A stretch of DNA of 64,000 bases from Methanobacterium_C sp963845285 (lineage in GTDB: Archaea > Methanobacteriota > Methanobacteria > Methanobacteriales > Methanobacteriaceae), in contig CAWJRO010000009.1 of the NCBI GenBank assembly GCA_963845285.1, positions 62,001 to 126,000 on the forward strand. The letters run 5' to 3'. The notes under the pieces are model-generated. The model worked only from the letters and a program-made list of their open reading frames with translations. It was not told the DNA's origin and did no database searches. The first letter of the stretch is position 1; every line of letters starts with the position of its first letter. The position numbers and the translations under genes were made by a program. Of the stretch, positions 37,531-46,979 are shown piece after piece.

Positions 37531-38130
37531 ATGTTTATCAGTTTGTTCGCATTAACTGTAGTTACCATTCTCTTGATGAAATACCTGTACAGACCGGACC
37601 CTCATTACAGTGAACATTACGGAGATGAAATTGTGCTTTTTCACAGTGAAGATAGATATGAACGGGAAGTATGGCGATTTAATCTGATTGATTCACTTGA
37701 AAACCTTAAAAATAGGGGAGAACTCACTGGCAACCTGGAACTCAAAGTTATTGTTGGGGAATTTAACGAGGACACGCAGGAGATCATTAAATATGCAGTT
37801 AATCACCAATTTGAGTTAATCGTAATTATAGGGGGTCCCAGAGTATATTGTGAAGATAGAAGGGATATTTACACAATTCTTGATAAATATGAACACATCA
37901 AATACTTGGTTCTGCCAAAAAGACCCACAAAACATTTCATGATCTTCAATAAAAATCATCTGTTCATTGAAAGGCCCCATAGACATTATGAAATCCGTGA
38001 TACAGTTGGGATTAAGAATGCGAAACCTGAACTCGTAGAAATTTATGACGATGTATTCATTAAAATGTTAAAATATGCCAAACCAGTCACGAAAGAAGAC
38101 ATACTAAAAATTAAATGTTACAAAAGCTGA
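37531..38130 (+). CDS. membrane-anchored protein of unknown function
   Basis: 199 aa. One N-terminal hydrophobic helix (1-17) ends in KYLYRPDPHY, then a soluble alpha/beta domain with VIIGGPRVYCEDRRD and a His-rich part (KHFMIFNKNHLFIERPHRHYEIRD, about 130-153). The HxFMIFNKNH-type segment faintly recalls the HxK region of phospholipase-D-like proteins, but a second motif is not seen. The best ribosome site is too far upstream; codons KVQFDLTIL between it and the ATG are open, so translation may begin earlier at a non-standard codon. It forms a pair with the next gene. Confidence 0.7.
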   Translation: MFISLFALTVVTILLMKYLYRPDPHYSEHYGDEIVLFHSEDRYEREVWRFNLIDSLENLKNRGELTGNLELKVIVGEFNEDTQEIIKYAVNHQFELIVIIGGPRVYCEDRRDIYTILDKYEHIKYLVLPKRPTKHFMIFNKNHLFIERPHRHYEIRDTVGIKNAKPELVEIYDDVFIKMLKYAKPVTKEDILKIKCYKS

Positions 38131-38145
38131 AAGAAGGTGCTAAAA

Positions 38146-38553
38146 ATGGATATTAATATTTTAATACCTGCATTCATGGTTATCAGCGTGGCAGGATCTT
38201 CCCTGTCTATAGCAGCATATTCAGCATTTAATGAAAGAACCAACGACAAAAAACTGTTATTAATCATTGCAAGTTTTTTTGCATTCGCATTTTTAGTAGT
38301 TCTCATCTTATCATTCATTACACTGGAGAATTTATCATTTTACCAGTACATATTCTCTTTAACGTTCTACGCACTGATTTTCATGGCAGTACTATCAATT
38401 ATAGGATTTATTTTTCATCGTTTACAGTTTGAAAGGAATAGGCAACATGATGAATTAATAGAAGCAATAGACATTGTAAAAATCAATAAAGATGGTTTAT
38501 ATAGTTCAATTAGTTTATTTGAATCTGAAGCCTCGCAAGAAGCTAAAAAATAG
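38146..38553 (+). CDS. small membrane protein with coiled tail, unknown
   Basis: 135 aa with three hydrophobic segments (about 4-26, 35-56 and 66-87) followed by a charged helical tail (HRLQFERNRQHDELIEAIDIVKINKDG). ATG follows GAAGGTG; the in-frame GTG at 38137 overlaps that site. It starts 15 bp after the preceding membrane-anchored gene and is probably co-expressed with it. Family not recognised. Confidence 0.7.
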   Translation: MDINILIPAFMVISVAGSSLSIAAYSAFNERTNDKKLLLIIASFFAFAFLVVLILSFITLENLSFYQYIFSLTFYALIFMAVLSIIGFIFHRLQFERNRQHDELIEAIDIVKINKDGLYSSISLFESEASQEAKK

Positions 38554-38817
38554 AGTGATCCTTAGGATTTTAGTCCTGTACGATGTAGAAAGATAAATTG
38601 ATCCGTTGGATTATGAATTTGGTTCTGTAATGAATGTAAAAACCTAAAATATAAAAATTATTCTTAAATGCAATGTTCTGACTAAATTTTTCTATTATAC
38701 TTAATTCTATTTTTAGATAAATTTGAGGTTAATTAATAAAACGTTTATTATTTAAAAAATAGATAATAACACTGTGAAATTATACTTCAAGTATATTCCA
38801 GAAATGGAGGTAATCTC

Positions 38818-39177
38818 ATGGTGAAATGGAGTGTTGTGTTTGTGGGGTTTATTTTATCGATAGTTTTCTCGGCCATATTTGGGATGCTCTCCCCTACGTG
38901 GGGTTCTAACCTTGGACTCTTTATAGCAGGTTTAATAGTGGGATTGATGGTTGGCGGTGTTTGGGATGGTTTGGCAAATGCTGCAGTTGCAGGTGCTTTT
39001 GGCGCCATAGTCATAGCTATTCTTATCCTGGTTGGAGGAGCAATATTCTATGGTTTAGCAGGTTTTGTAACTGGAGCCGTTACAGGAGGTTTGCTTGTAA
39101 TAGTTGCCCTGATACAATCTTTGATAGTTATGGGATTGGGAGGAGCAATCGGAGGCCTTTTAAGGGGTAAAAGTTGA
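38818..39177 (+). CDS. DUF5518-like membrane protein
   Basis: 119 aa, almost entirely hydrophobic, with four Gly/Ala-rich helices (GLFIAGLIVGLMVGG, GAFGAIVIAILILVGG and similar). The length and glycine-zipper look match the small archaeal DUF5518 membrane proteins of unknown role. Strong GGAGGTAATC ribosome site before the ATG. Confidence 0.72.
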   Translation: MVKWSVVFVGFILSIVFSAIFGMLSPTWGSNLGLFIAGLIVGLMVGGVWDGLANAAVAGAFGAIVIAILILVGGAIFYGLAGFVTGAVTGGLLVIVALIQSLIVMGLGGAIGGLLRGKS

Positions 39178-39264
39178 AAAATAAGTAATATCTAAACCAA
39201 AAAAATTTAATGTTTAAATTTTTTTAATAAAAAGTACTTTCTTTTTTAAAATATGGGTCAGTGT

Positions 39265-40398
39265 TTAAAGGTTCTCCAAACATTCATCCCTAAGTATCTT
39301 AGAATCATCATTATCTGGATTTATAATCAGTGCTTTTTTAAAATATTTCATGGCATCTTCAAACTGGTGTAACTCCATGAATGCAACCCCTTTGTTGTTC
39401 AAAATTATATCGTTTCCAGTATCAAGACTTAGTGCTTTGTCGTAGCATTCAATTGCTTCTTTAAAACGTCCAAGCTCAAGAAGGGCGTTCCCCTTACGGT
39501 TCCACGTTGATGCATCAGCTGAATCATCAAGACAGAGTTCCAATGATTTATCGTAGCATTCTAGAGCTTCATCGGCCCTATCCATTTCAGATAAGATGTT
39601 CCCTTTTGCATTCCACACATCCGGGTCTTCTGGGGTGATTTCCAGTATTCGGTTGTAAAAGTCCAGAGCTTCCTTAAACCTTCCAAGCACTTCTAAAATA
39701 AATCCTCTCCAGTAGAGCACAACAACGTTTTTATCATTCAATTTAAGAGCTTTGGCACTGGATTTTAATGCTTCCTCTGGTTTGCTGGAGTTTAGAAGGG
39801 CTATTGCCCTGTTGTTCCATATGAACTCATTTTTTGGGTCTAACTTCAGGGCTTTGTCGTAACATTCGATGGCTTCTCTGAATTTTCCGAGACGTGAAAG
39901 GTTATCTCCCTTTTTATTCAACAGGTAAACATCTTCAGGGTCGATGTTAAGCGCCGCTGTGTAACACATAACAGATTTATTGAATTTACCCACATCAAAG
40001 AGTATATCAGCTCTTTTGGTTATCATAGACTTTTCATCTATTTTTTTACCTTCCCAGTCGTCAATTGGAAGTTTTTTAAACCTTATAACCTGGAAAAGAG
40101 AATTGTTTTCAGTATCATTGGGATACATCTTTTTGAACTCTGTTTCAAGCTCTGAAGCAGTATTAAAACCCTCTTCACGGGCCAGAGTTTCATTTTTGAT
40201 GAGATCCTCGAATTTCACAACCTCAACATCGGTTACTTTAGCTTCAAAAAGCTTTCTCCGTTCCTTTGAAACCAGGTTCCAGTAACAGTGCAGCCTGTCA
40301 CCAGGGGATAACGGTTTTTTCCAGAGTTTCCTGATTGTGGTGGTCTTTTTGCCTGTTATAAGCTCAACATGACGACTTCCAAAGAGTAAAATTGGTAT
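39265..40398 (-). CDS. ASCH-TPR fusion protein, start codon unclear
   Basis: The open frame encodes an N-terminal ASCH domain (ILLFGSRHVELITGKKTTTI, then a Trp-rich RLHCYWNLVSKERR part and VVKFEDL) followed by seven tetratricopeptide repeats and ends ECLENL. ASCH domains are PUA-like RNA-binding folds. No ATG, GTG or TTG exists in frame before the domain. GGAGGGTG lies 7-8 nt before an ATA codon at 40398, which would give 377 aa (YIPILLF...). The first standard start, GTG at 40218, cuts the ASCH domain in half. Either a rare start codon, a recent start-codon loss or a sequence error. Confidence 0.75.
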   Translation of the reverse strand: MPILLFGSRHVELITGKKTTTIRKLWKKPLSPGDRLHCYWNLVSKERRKLFEAKVTDVEVVKFEDLIKNETLAREEGFNTASELETEFKKMYPNDTENNSLFQVIRFKKLPIDDWEGKKIDEKSMITKRADILFDVGKFNKSVMCYTAALNIDPEDVYLLNKKGDNLSRLGKFREAIECYDKALKLDPKNEFIWNNRAIALLNSSKPEEALKSSAKALKLNDKNVVVLYWRGFILEVLGRFKEALDFYNRILEITPEDPDVWNAKGNILSEMDRADEALECYDKSLELCLDDSADASTWNRKGNALLELGRFKEAIECYDKALSLDTGNDIILNNKGVAFMELHQFEDAMKYFKKALIINPDNDDSKILRDECLENL

Positions 40399-40468
40399 GT
40401 AACACCCTCCAAAACAATGATTTATATTAAAACAATTTAAGAGTTATAATAAATTTAATAATTTAATT

Positions 40469-40519
40469 CAACTTAAACACATTTTCAACTTAAACACATT
40501 TTCAACTAAACACATTTTC
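40469..40519. repeat. three tandem copies of a 17-bp unit
   Basis: The unit CAACTTAAACACATTTT occurs twice exactly and a third time one base shorter. It lies in the 40399-40860 gap, which is otherwise AT-rich and without a gene. Confidence 0.85.
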
Positions 40520-40860
40520 ATGGAAATGATCTTTCTTTCTATTAGAACTGACCTATTCGAAATGATCTATCCGAATGATTTAATTTTCATAGATGATTTA
40601 ATCCTCTGGATGTGATTAATTCAGAAAATGGACATTTTGAAAATATGGTCTAATTTTATAGTCTTATCTTATTTTATGAAACTAACATTTATTTCTATCT
40701 TATTTAATCCCCCATGATCCACTCATAAATTCCATTAATCCCTATGATTACCAAATTTTAATCAAAAACTGATTTTAAGAGGGATACATCCTAAAATCTG
40801 TGTAAGAATTTCAGTGCCTGCATCTAAACTAATTCAGATTCAGTTTTTGTTTTTCAATTT

Positions 40861-41574
40861 TCATTCCACAATTTCATCGGCGAACTCAGATGTTATGATT
40901 TTAACTTTCTTTAAAAAAGGTTTCACAGTCTTTGCAATCTTTAGAAGTTCATTTCTTGAAGGATTGGCTATTTCATGCAACCTGTCATCTGCGACAACCT
41001 TGTTTCTGAACTGTTGAATTGTATAGATGTCGCATTTTATGGTCTTTGCAATTTCCAGAATATCTTCTGGGTTCAAAAGGCCTGGAACGTAGGTTGTTCT
41101 GCATTCAAGGTATGTACCTGATTTAAGGCAGACTTCCATACTCTTTCTGGCACATTCTCCAGGGTCTCTACTTAATTTACATTCCCCCAAAATCTTTTCG
41201 TAACTATTAAATGGGGCTTTGACATCCAGTGCAACATAATCAATCCAATTTATAAGTTTTTCAAGTCTTTCAGGATAATATCCGTTTGTTTCAAGCTTGA
41301 TTTCTAAATTGCATTGTTTACAGTACTTTAAAATTTCTAAAATTTCTTCATATTGAATGAGTGGCTCTCCACCTGTTATAACAACACCATCTATGAAATC
41401 TGCAGAATCATCAATCTTTTGAATGATATCATTGATTGATACTATATTTCCTCCTTCTATGAGGTCTGGATTATGGCAGTATGGGCAGGTTAACATGCAT
41501 TTGGCTGTAAATATAACAAGAGACATTTTGCCTGGAAATTCAATTGATGATACGAGCATGGTGCCTATTTCCAT
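40861..41574 (-). CDS. nrdG: anaerobic ribonucleotide reductase activating protein (radical SAM)
   Basis: 237 aa radical SAM enzyme with the C-x3-C-x2-C cluster motif CMLTCPYC near residues 24-31, preceded by the PGKMSLVIFTAKC strand, and the GGEP motif (VVITGGEPLIQYEE). It resembles NrdG, which makes the glycyl radical of class III ribonucleotide reductase; nrdD is not in the window, and a general glycyl-radical activase remains possible. ATG at 41574 follows AGGATGAT. Last gene of a leftward series. Confidence 0.82.
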   Translation of the reverse strand: MEIGTMLVSSIEFPGKMSLVIFTAKCMLTCPYCHNPDLIEGGNIVSINDIIQKIDDSADFIDGVVITGGEPLIQYEEILEILKYCKQCNLEIKLETNGYYPERLEKLINWIDYVALDVKAPFNSYEKILGECKLSRDPGECARKSMEVCLKSGTYLECRTTYVPGLLNPEDILEIAKTIKCDIYTIQQFRNKVVADDRLHEIANPSRNELLKIAKTVKPFLKKVKIITSEFADEIVE

Positions 41575-41828
41575 TTTTATCATCCTGTTAATGTTAATTA
41601 AATGGATTTTTTAATCCTTCTTTTTATGATCTTAACTTTCTTTAAAATCCTTAATTTCATTATTACTCAATTTTTATCTTTGCTCTACAGATTTAAGAAG
41701 ATGTATTTTAAGGATCTAATTAAAATCACGGTACTTTACTATTAAAAGGTACTTTAACCAAGTACTTTAACTATTAAAAATCTCTAAAATCACATTACTT
41801 CCTAAAAGGTAATTTTAATCAATAATTC

Positions 41829-41890
41829 TTTTACAAACTTCAATAACCTGTTTTACAAACTTCAATAACCTCTTTTACAAACTTTAAATG
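41829..41890. repeat. tandem repeat of a 21-bp unit
   Basis: Three head-to-tail copies of TTTTACAAACTTCAATAACC with one-base variation, the last degenerate. It lies in the 41575-41907 gap between hisC and nrdG; the rest shows duplicated GGTACTTTA words and no gene. Confidence 0.8.
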
Positions 41891-41907
41891 GTTATTATAT
41901 ATTAAAA

Positions 41908-43008
41908 TCATCCAATTATATCTTTAAGTGCGTTTATGAACTTTTTATCTTCCTCAAGGGTACCCACACTTACCCTTATCCAGTACTCATCCAGTTCCCT
42001 GAAAGATGTGCAGTCCCTGACAATAAACCCTTTTTTCATGAGTTCTTCTGTTAATTTGCTAGCTTTCATACCAGTTTTCCGGGTGCCGACCAGTATGTAG
42101 TTTGATTTGGACTCGTAAAGATTTAAATTATCAAATTTAGACATTTCACTGTACAATAATTCTCTGCTTTTCACTGAAAGTTCTGTGGATCGTTTGATAT
42201 AATCCTTGTCGTCCAGTGTGGCTGAAGCTGCTACCTGTGAAAGTTTTGTAAGGCTGAATACAGGTTTCATACGGTACATATACTCTATAATTTGTGGATT
42301 TGAGATTCCGTAACCTATCCTCATCCCTGCAAGGCCCATAACCTTTGAAAAGGTTCTTAAGATGAACAGGTTGTCATGGTCTTCCAGCAGTTCCACGTTG
42401 TTGACTCCTGAAAATTCGAAATATGCCTCATCCACAACAACTAGGGCATCTGTACTTTCAAGCACAGTTTTAATATCTTTTTTGTCTATAAGTCCGCCTG
42501 TGGGGTTGTTTGGGGTGCAGAGGAATATTAGCTTGGTCTTTGGAGACAGTGCCTTTATTACAGAATCCACGTCTAGAGTGTTTTTTTCCATATCCCATCT
42601 TGCAAAGACAGGTGCTCCCCCGTGGATATTGAGTGTGAACTCGTAGTACATGTATGAAGGCACAGGGACTATAAATTCATCTTCAGGTTCTATAAATGTT
42701 TTTCCAAGCACATCAAGAATTTCATCAGCGCCGTCGCCACCTGTAATCACATTTGATGGGGAAACTCCTGAATATTCTGCTATCTTTTTAACCAGACCAT
42801 TTAAATTTGATTCAGGGTATTGATTTATTAGGTTGAGGTTTTCTTTTACAGCTTCAACAGCTTTTGGGGATGGACCGAGGGGATTCTCATTTGATCCAAG
42901 TTTTACTACTCTATCCGGGTCGACACCATATTTTGAAGCTATTTCTTCAATTGATCTTCCAGGAACGTATGGTTCAAGTTCTTCTACAATCTTTCGGGGT
43001 GTAATCAT
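41908..43008 (-). CDS. hisC: histidinol-phosphate aminotransferase
   Basis: 366 aa PLP aminotransferase of histidine biosynthesis. It shows LGSNENPLGPSPKAVEA (substrate loop), GGDGADEILD, CTPNNPTGGLI, VVDEAYFEFS, and the lysine region RTFSKVMGLAGMRIGYG that binds PLP. ATG at 43008 follows GTGAGGAT; the GTG at 43017 lies within that site. It follows the gamma carbonic anhydrase gene with only a few bases between and is likely co-translated. Confidence 0.93.
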   Translation of the reverse strand: MITPRKIVEELEPYVPGRSIEEIASKYGVDPDRVVKLGSNENPLGPSPKAVEAVKENLNLINQYPESNLNGLVKKIAEYSGVSPSNVITGGDGADEILDVLGKTFIEPEDEFIVPVPSYMYYEFTLNIHGGAPVFARWDMEKNTLDVDSVIKALSPKTKLIFLCTPNNPTGGLIDKKDIKTVLESTDALVVVDEAYFEFSGVNNVELLEDHDNLFILRTFSKVMGLAGMRIGYGISNPQIIEYMYRMKPVFSLTKLSQVAASATLDDKDYIKRSTELSVKSRELLYSEMSKFDNLNLYESKSNYILVGTRKTGMKASKLTEELMKKGFIVRDCTSFRELDEYWIRVSVGTLEEDKKFINALKDIIG

Positions 43009-43013
43009 TATCC

Positions 43014-43508
43014 TCACTCATTTGATCTTGATATTTCAATGTATCTTAATGCATTATCTTTAATTTTATCTATTTCTTCCTTTTTAAGTTCCCTTACAGC
43101 TTTTGCAGGAACTCCCATTATTAAACTTCCCTCTGGAAATTCTCGTCCTTCTGTGACCACAGCCCCTGCAGCTATGATGCTATTTTTTCGAATCAGGGCA
43201 CCGTTTAAGACGGTGGCATTCATCCCTATGAGGGAGTTTTCTTCAACTGTACAGCCATGGAGAACAGCAGCATGTCCCACAGAAACAAAATCGCCTATTT
43301 TTAGGGGATAACCCTTTGAAGAGTGTAGTACGCAGTTGTCCTGAACGTTGGATGAACTGCCGATTGTTACAGGTTCCATATCTCCTCTTAAAACGGCGTT
43401 GAACCAGATTGATGACTTTGGGCTGATTTCAACGTCGCCTGTTATTCTTGCACCTTCAAATACTTTAACGCTTTCATGTATCATGTTTTCAAATCCATTA
43501 TAATCCAT
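43014..43508 (-). CDS. gamma-class carbonic anhydrase-like protein
   Basis: 164 aa left-handed beta-helix protein with hexapeptide repeats from VEISPKSSIW onward. The metal-binding histidines appear in NCVLHSS, GHAAVLHGC (two His). The family converts CO2 and bicarbonate or acts as a transferase-like scaffold; without structural residues being checked the activity is presumptive. The start may be the ATG here or the one eight codons inside (MIHESVKVFEG). Confidence 0.85.
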   Translation of the reverse strand: MDYNGFENMIHESVKVFEGARITGDVEISPKSSIWFNAVLRGDMEPVTIGSSSNVQDNCVLHSSKGYPLKIGDFVSVGHAAVLHGCTVEENSLIGMNATVLNGALIRKNSIIAAGAVVTEGREFPEGSLIMGVPAKAVRELKKEEIDKIKDNALRYIEISRSNE

Positions 43509-43530
43509 TTCAGTACTTTTTTTATTTAAT

Positions 43531-43631
43531 GAGGCTGTCTCATGATTATTTGTGATTTATATAATTTTTTGAATTTAAAGCTCTATTTACTCTTATTTTT
43601 TTTTACAGATTTTGAATTGTAAGACAATTTC
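43531..43631 (+). repeat. family A miniature inverted-repeat element, copy 9
   Basis: 101 bp with well-kept left end GAGGCTGTCTCATGATTAT and decayed right end TTGTAAGACAATTTC. Perfect 5-bp duplication TTAAT (43526-43530 and 43632-43636). It occupies the promoter side of the carbonic anhydrase-hisC unit; the rest of 43509-43820 is AT-rich and empty. Confidence 0.88.
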
Positions 43632-43820
43632 TTAATGGTTTATAGGGGTGTTTATATAAACCAATTTCATTAAAAATAATTTATTTTATATCCCTATTTG
43701 AATTTATCCCTATTCAGATTCTTATATTAAGTTCATTAAAAATAAATTTTTTATTATTTTTTGACATTAGTGGGAAATAAAGAAATCCTTAAATAAATAA
43801 AAATTTTCGTTATTTAAAAT

Positions 43821-45098
43821 TTATCCCCCATGATAATCAAGCACCACATGCTCCTGACGTGGCAGCACAATCTTGTTTGAGGGTATATCGCTGTAAATTA
43901 TGGCTCCTGAACCGACCCTTGAATTAATTCCTACTTTTACACCGGGATTGAAGCTGGAATTTATACCTGTTTTTACGCCGTCCCCAAATACTGCTCCGAA
44001 TTTGCGCCTTCCAGAATCAATTTTAGCTCCTTTAACGACAATTTTCACGTGTCCATCATCGAAACGCAGATTTGCAATGTTGGTACCTGCTGCCACGTTA
44101 CAATTTGCGCCTATGATTGAATCTCCCACGTATGAAAGGTGGTTAATATTGGTACCGTCCATTATAATAGAATTTTTGATTTCAACGGCGTTTCCAATGC
44201 TAACATTGTCTGCTATAAATGTTGATTTCCTTAAATAATTGTTAGGACCTATATCGCAGTTTTCCCCTATGTAAACAGGTCCCATTATGTAAGAACCGGA
44301 TCTGATGATGCTTCCTTTACCAAGATGTACAGGACCGTGGATTGTGGCTCCTTCCTCTACGTCTCCTTCGATTTTGGTTTCAAGGTCCTTTAAAAAATGT
44401 TCGTTTACATCCAGAAGTTCCCAAGGCCTTCCAATATCGATCCATTTATTTTTGGATTTAAATCCTACAACTCCCCTATTTTCCCTTATTTGGATTAAAA
44501 GGGAATCTGTTATTTCATACTCTCCCCTCGGGGATTTTTCAGTTTTTTCGATTGCATCAAATATTAATGGGTTGAAAATATATATGCCTGCATTTATTAA
44601 ATTACTTGGAGCTTCTTCAGGGGTTGGTTTTTCAATTATGTTGGTTATACGGTCTCCATCAAGCTCAACAACTCCGAATGATGATGGATCTTCAACTTCT
44701 GTCAGAACGAGTATTGATGAAGCATCTCCATGGTTGTACCTTCCTATTAAGGAATTTATAAGTTCGGGGTCAACTATTATGTCCCCATTTAAAACTATAA
44801 ACTCTTCATCGGCAATATTTGAAGCTTTTCCTATGGCGTGGGCTGTTCCAAGACGTTCCTTTTGGGTTAAGTATGTGATGTTCACTCCAAAATCTGATCC
44901 GTCTTTAAAGTGTTCCTTTATAACATCTTCATGGTACCCTACAACCATTGATATATCTTTAACGCCGGCGTCCCGCAGTGCCTCAACATTGTACTGTAAA
45001 ATTGGTTTTCCTCCAACTTTTAGCATTGTTTTTGGTCTTGTGATGGTTAATGGGCGCATCCTTGTGCCTTCGCCTGCTGTGAGTATAACTGCCTTCAT
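43821..45098 (-). CDS. GlmU-like bifunctional sugar-1-phosphate nucleotidyltransferase/acetyltransferase
   Basis: 425 aa. N-terminal nucleotidyltransferase domain with the signature LTAGEGTRMRPLTITRPKTMLKVGGKP (7-33) and a C-terminal left-handed beta-helix acetyltransferase domain (hexapeptides from about 250). Archaeal members make UDP-GlcNAc from GlcN-1-P, or dTDP-glucose; the two-domain build and the nearby glmM support the UDP-GlcNAc route for pseudomurein and N-glycans. The start MKAVILTAG is typical. It lies 401 bp downstream of glmM. Confidence 0.9.
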   Translation of the reverse strand: MKAVILTAGEGTRMRPLTITRPKTMLKVGGKPILQYNVEALRDAGVKDISMVVGYHEDVIKEHFKDGSDFGVNITYLTQKERLGTAHAIGKASNIADEEFIVLNGDIIVDPELINSLIGRYNHGDASSILVLTEVEDPSSFGVVELDGDRITNIIEKPTPEEAPSNLINAGIYIFNPLIFDAIEKTEKSPRGEYEITDSLLIQIRENRGVVGFKSKNKWIDIGRPWELLDVNEHFLKDLETKIEGDVEEGATIHGPVHLGKGSIIRSGSYIMGPVYIGENCDIGPNNYLRKSTFIADNVSIGNAVEIKNSIIMDGTNINHLSYVGDSIIGANCNVAAGTNIANLRFDDGHVKIVVKGAKIDSGRRKFGAVFGDGVKTGINSSFNPGVKVGINSRVGSGAIIYSDIPSNKIVLPRQEHVVLDYHGG

Positions 45099-45499
45099 AA
45101 TAATTCATCCTTTAATCTATTAATCTTCAATGATTATGATTTAACTTGTTTACATCAATCTTTTCTATATAACTGGATCTAACAATTTAACATCAAATCC
45201 TTATTCAAACATCAAATCCTTTAACATGATGATGGTTTAACACCAATTTTTTAATATTAAATGATATTGTTTAATATCAATCTTTTAACATTATGATGTT
45301 ATAATTTAACACCAAATCTGTTTAAATAATAAACTATCTGATGATTTAACAACAAAAATTTCTCAAGCATCTCTATCTGATCTATTAATAGTATATTTAA
45401 TATTCCTTTCTAATACTAATAATCTGGATTTCTATTATAAAAATCCTTTTAAAAAAGCTTCTTTCAATAAACCATAAAAAAAATGTTGTAAAAATAATA
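45099..45499. other. AT-rich spacer with degenerate short repeats
   Basis: Contains many loose copies of TTTAACA(T/C)CAA and TTTAATATCAATC, mostly between 45180 and 45320, without a fixed spacing. No gene, terminator hairpin or CRISPR pattern. Confidence 0.5.
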
Positions 45500-46939
45500 T
45501 TATAAAAATCCTTCTATGAACTTTGCACATTTATCTCTAATTGCTGTTGCTCTTTCTTTATCTGTTGCCTCAAGGGTTATTCTGATGTAAGATTCTGTAC
45601 CTGATGGTCTTATAAGAACCCAGCTGTTGTCATCCATTGAGATTCTGACACCATCTATTTGATTTATATCAACCACACCATCAAACATATCTGGAAGTTT
45701 ATCTTCCACGCTCTTCATAATTATGTTTTTTTGGAAGTTCTCACAGATTATTTTGTCTCTTATGGTTGGATAACTTGGTATTTTATCAAGAAGCTTTGAT
45801 AATGGACCATGTTTCTGCACGATCTCTATAACTCTTAGCGCTGAGAGAATGCCATCTGGGCACATGCAGAAATTGGGATGAAGCCATGTTCCTGATGGTT
45901 CGCCTCCAAAAGAAGCATGGTTTTCAGCAATTGCTTCTGCAACATGAACATCACCGACTTTTGTTCTTATAACTTTGCCTCCAACCTCATCCATACACCT
46001 GTCGGTGCATACGGACGCATCAACGGTTGTAACTATTTTTCCACCTATTTCGCGACTTACAAGGGCTAAAAGCTTGTCAAAATCGGCCATGTGTCCATTT
46101 TCATCTATTGCAACCATTCTATCTGCATCACCGTCGTGTGCAATCCCAATATCTGCCCCTGTGGCTTTAACAACCTTCATGAGTTCCTGAAGGTTTTGAG
46201 GTGATGGTTCAGGCATCCTTCCAGGGAAAAATCCGTCGGGTTGGGAATTCAAGGTTACAACAGAACACCCTGATTTCCTGAGAACAAGTGGTGAAATATA
46301 TGAAGCTGCACCGTTTGCACAGTCTACAACAACCTTCACACCAGGATTTATATCTGCACTTTCAACCAGATCATTTATATAATCAGAAGTTATGCTTTTT
46401 ATATCCTCAATTTTTCCTATATTTTCCCATGAAACTTTTATAAAACTTTTTTCATGGATTATTTTCTCGATGCTTCTTTCTTGTCCCTGTTTGTAAGCCA
46501 TACCATCGGGATTCCAGAGTTTTATTCCGTTGTACTGAGGTGGGTTGTGGGATGCTGTTATCATTATACCTGCATCTGCACCCAATTTCATGGTCGCATA
46601 ACCTACAAGGGGGGTTGGAGCCATTCCAAGGCGTAAAACATCACAGCCTCCCTGAAGTATTCCTGAAACAACGGCATTTTCAAGCATTTCACTGGAGGTT
46701 CGTGTATCGTAACCTATGACTATTTTACGTTTAGAATTTTTATTGGATAATTCTTCCTTAAGTTCTCCTGACACTTTTTCATCGGATAATCCTTTTTGTT
46801 GTTCAGGCATTTTAACGTAAGTGGAAACTGCCATTCCAATTTCAACTGCAAGTTCTAGGGTTATATCTTCTGAAAGCTTACCTCTTATACCTGATGTTCC
46901 AAAAAGTTTTGGGATTTGCTCTGGGATCTTAGAAATCAT
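45500..46939 (-). CDS. glmM: phosphoglucosamine mutase
   Basis: 479 aa alpha-D-phosphohexomutase. Phosphoserine loop TASHNPPQYNG, metal-binding DGDADR, sugar-binding GGEPSGTW and C-terminal RPSGTESYIRIT phosphate-binding motif are all present. It converts GlcN-6-P to GlcN-1-P in UDP-GlcNAc synthesis. ATG at 46939 follows TTAGGAGTTT; the open frame extends upstream into apgM but those residues are not part of the family. A Lys/Ser/Glu-rich insert (about 65-80) separates the first strands. Confidence 0.93.
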   Translation of the reverse strand: MISKIPEQIPKLFGTSGIRGKLSEDITLELAVEIGMAVSTYVKMPEQQKGLSDEKVSGELKEELSNKNSKRKIVIGYDTRTSSEMLENAVVSGILQGGCDVLRLGMAPTPLVGYATMKLGADAGIMITASHNPPQYNGIKLWNPDGMAYKQGQERSIEKIIHEKSFIKVSWENIGKIEDIKSITSDYINDLVESADINPGVKVVVDCANGAASYISPLVLRKSGCSVVTLNSQPDGFFPGRMPEPSPQNLQELMKVVKATGADIGIAHDGDADRMVAIDENGHMADFDKLLALVSREIGGKIVTTVDASVCTDRCMDEVGGKVIRTKVGDVHVAEAIAENHASFGGEPSGTWLHPNFCMCPDGILSALRVIEIVQKHGPLSKLLDKIPSYPTIRDKIICENFQKNIIMKSVEDKLPDMFDGVVDINQIDGVRISMDDNSWVLIRPSGTESYIRITLEATDKERATAIRDKCAKFIEGFL

Positions 46940-46979
46940 GGTTAAACTCCTAATTTGAAATTCGACTCCTTGACTTAAG

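Noticed and set aside
45180..45320. Repeated TTTAACATCAA-like words suggesting a CRISPR or iteron array
   Set aside because: Units differ in sequence and spacing, with no constant repeat or spacer lengths.
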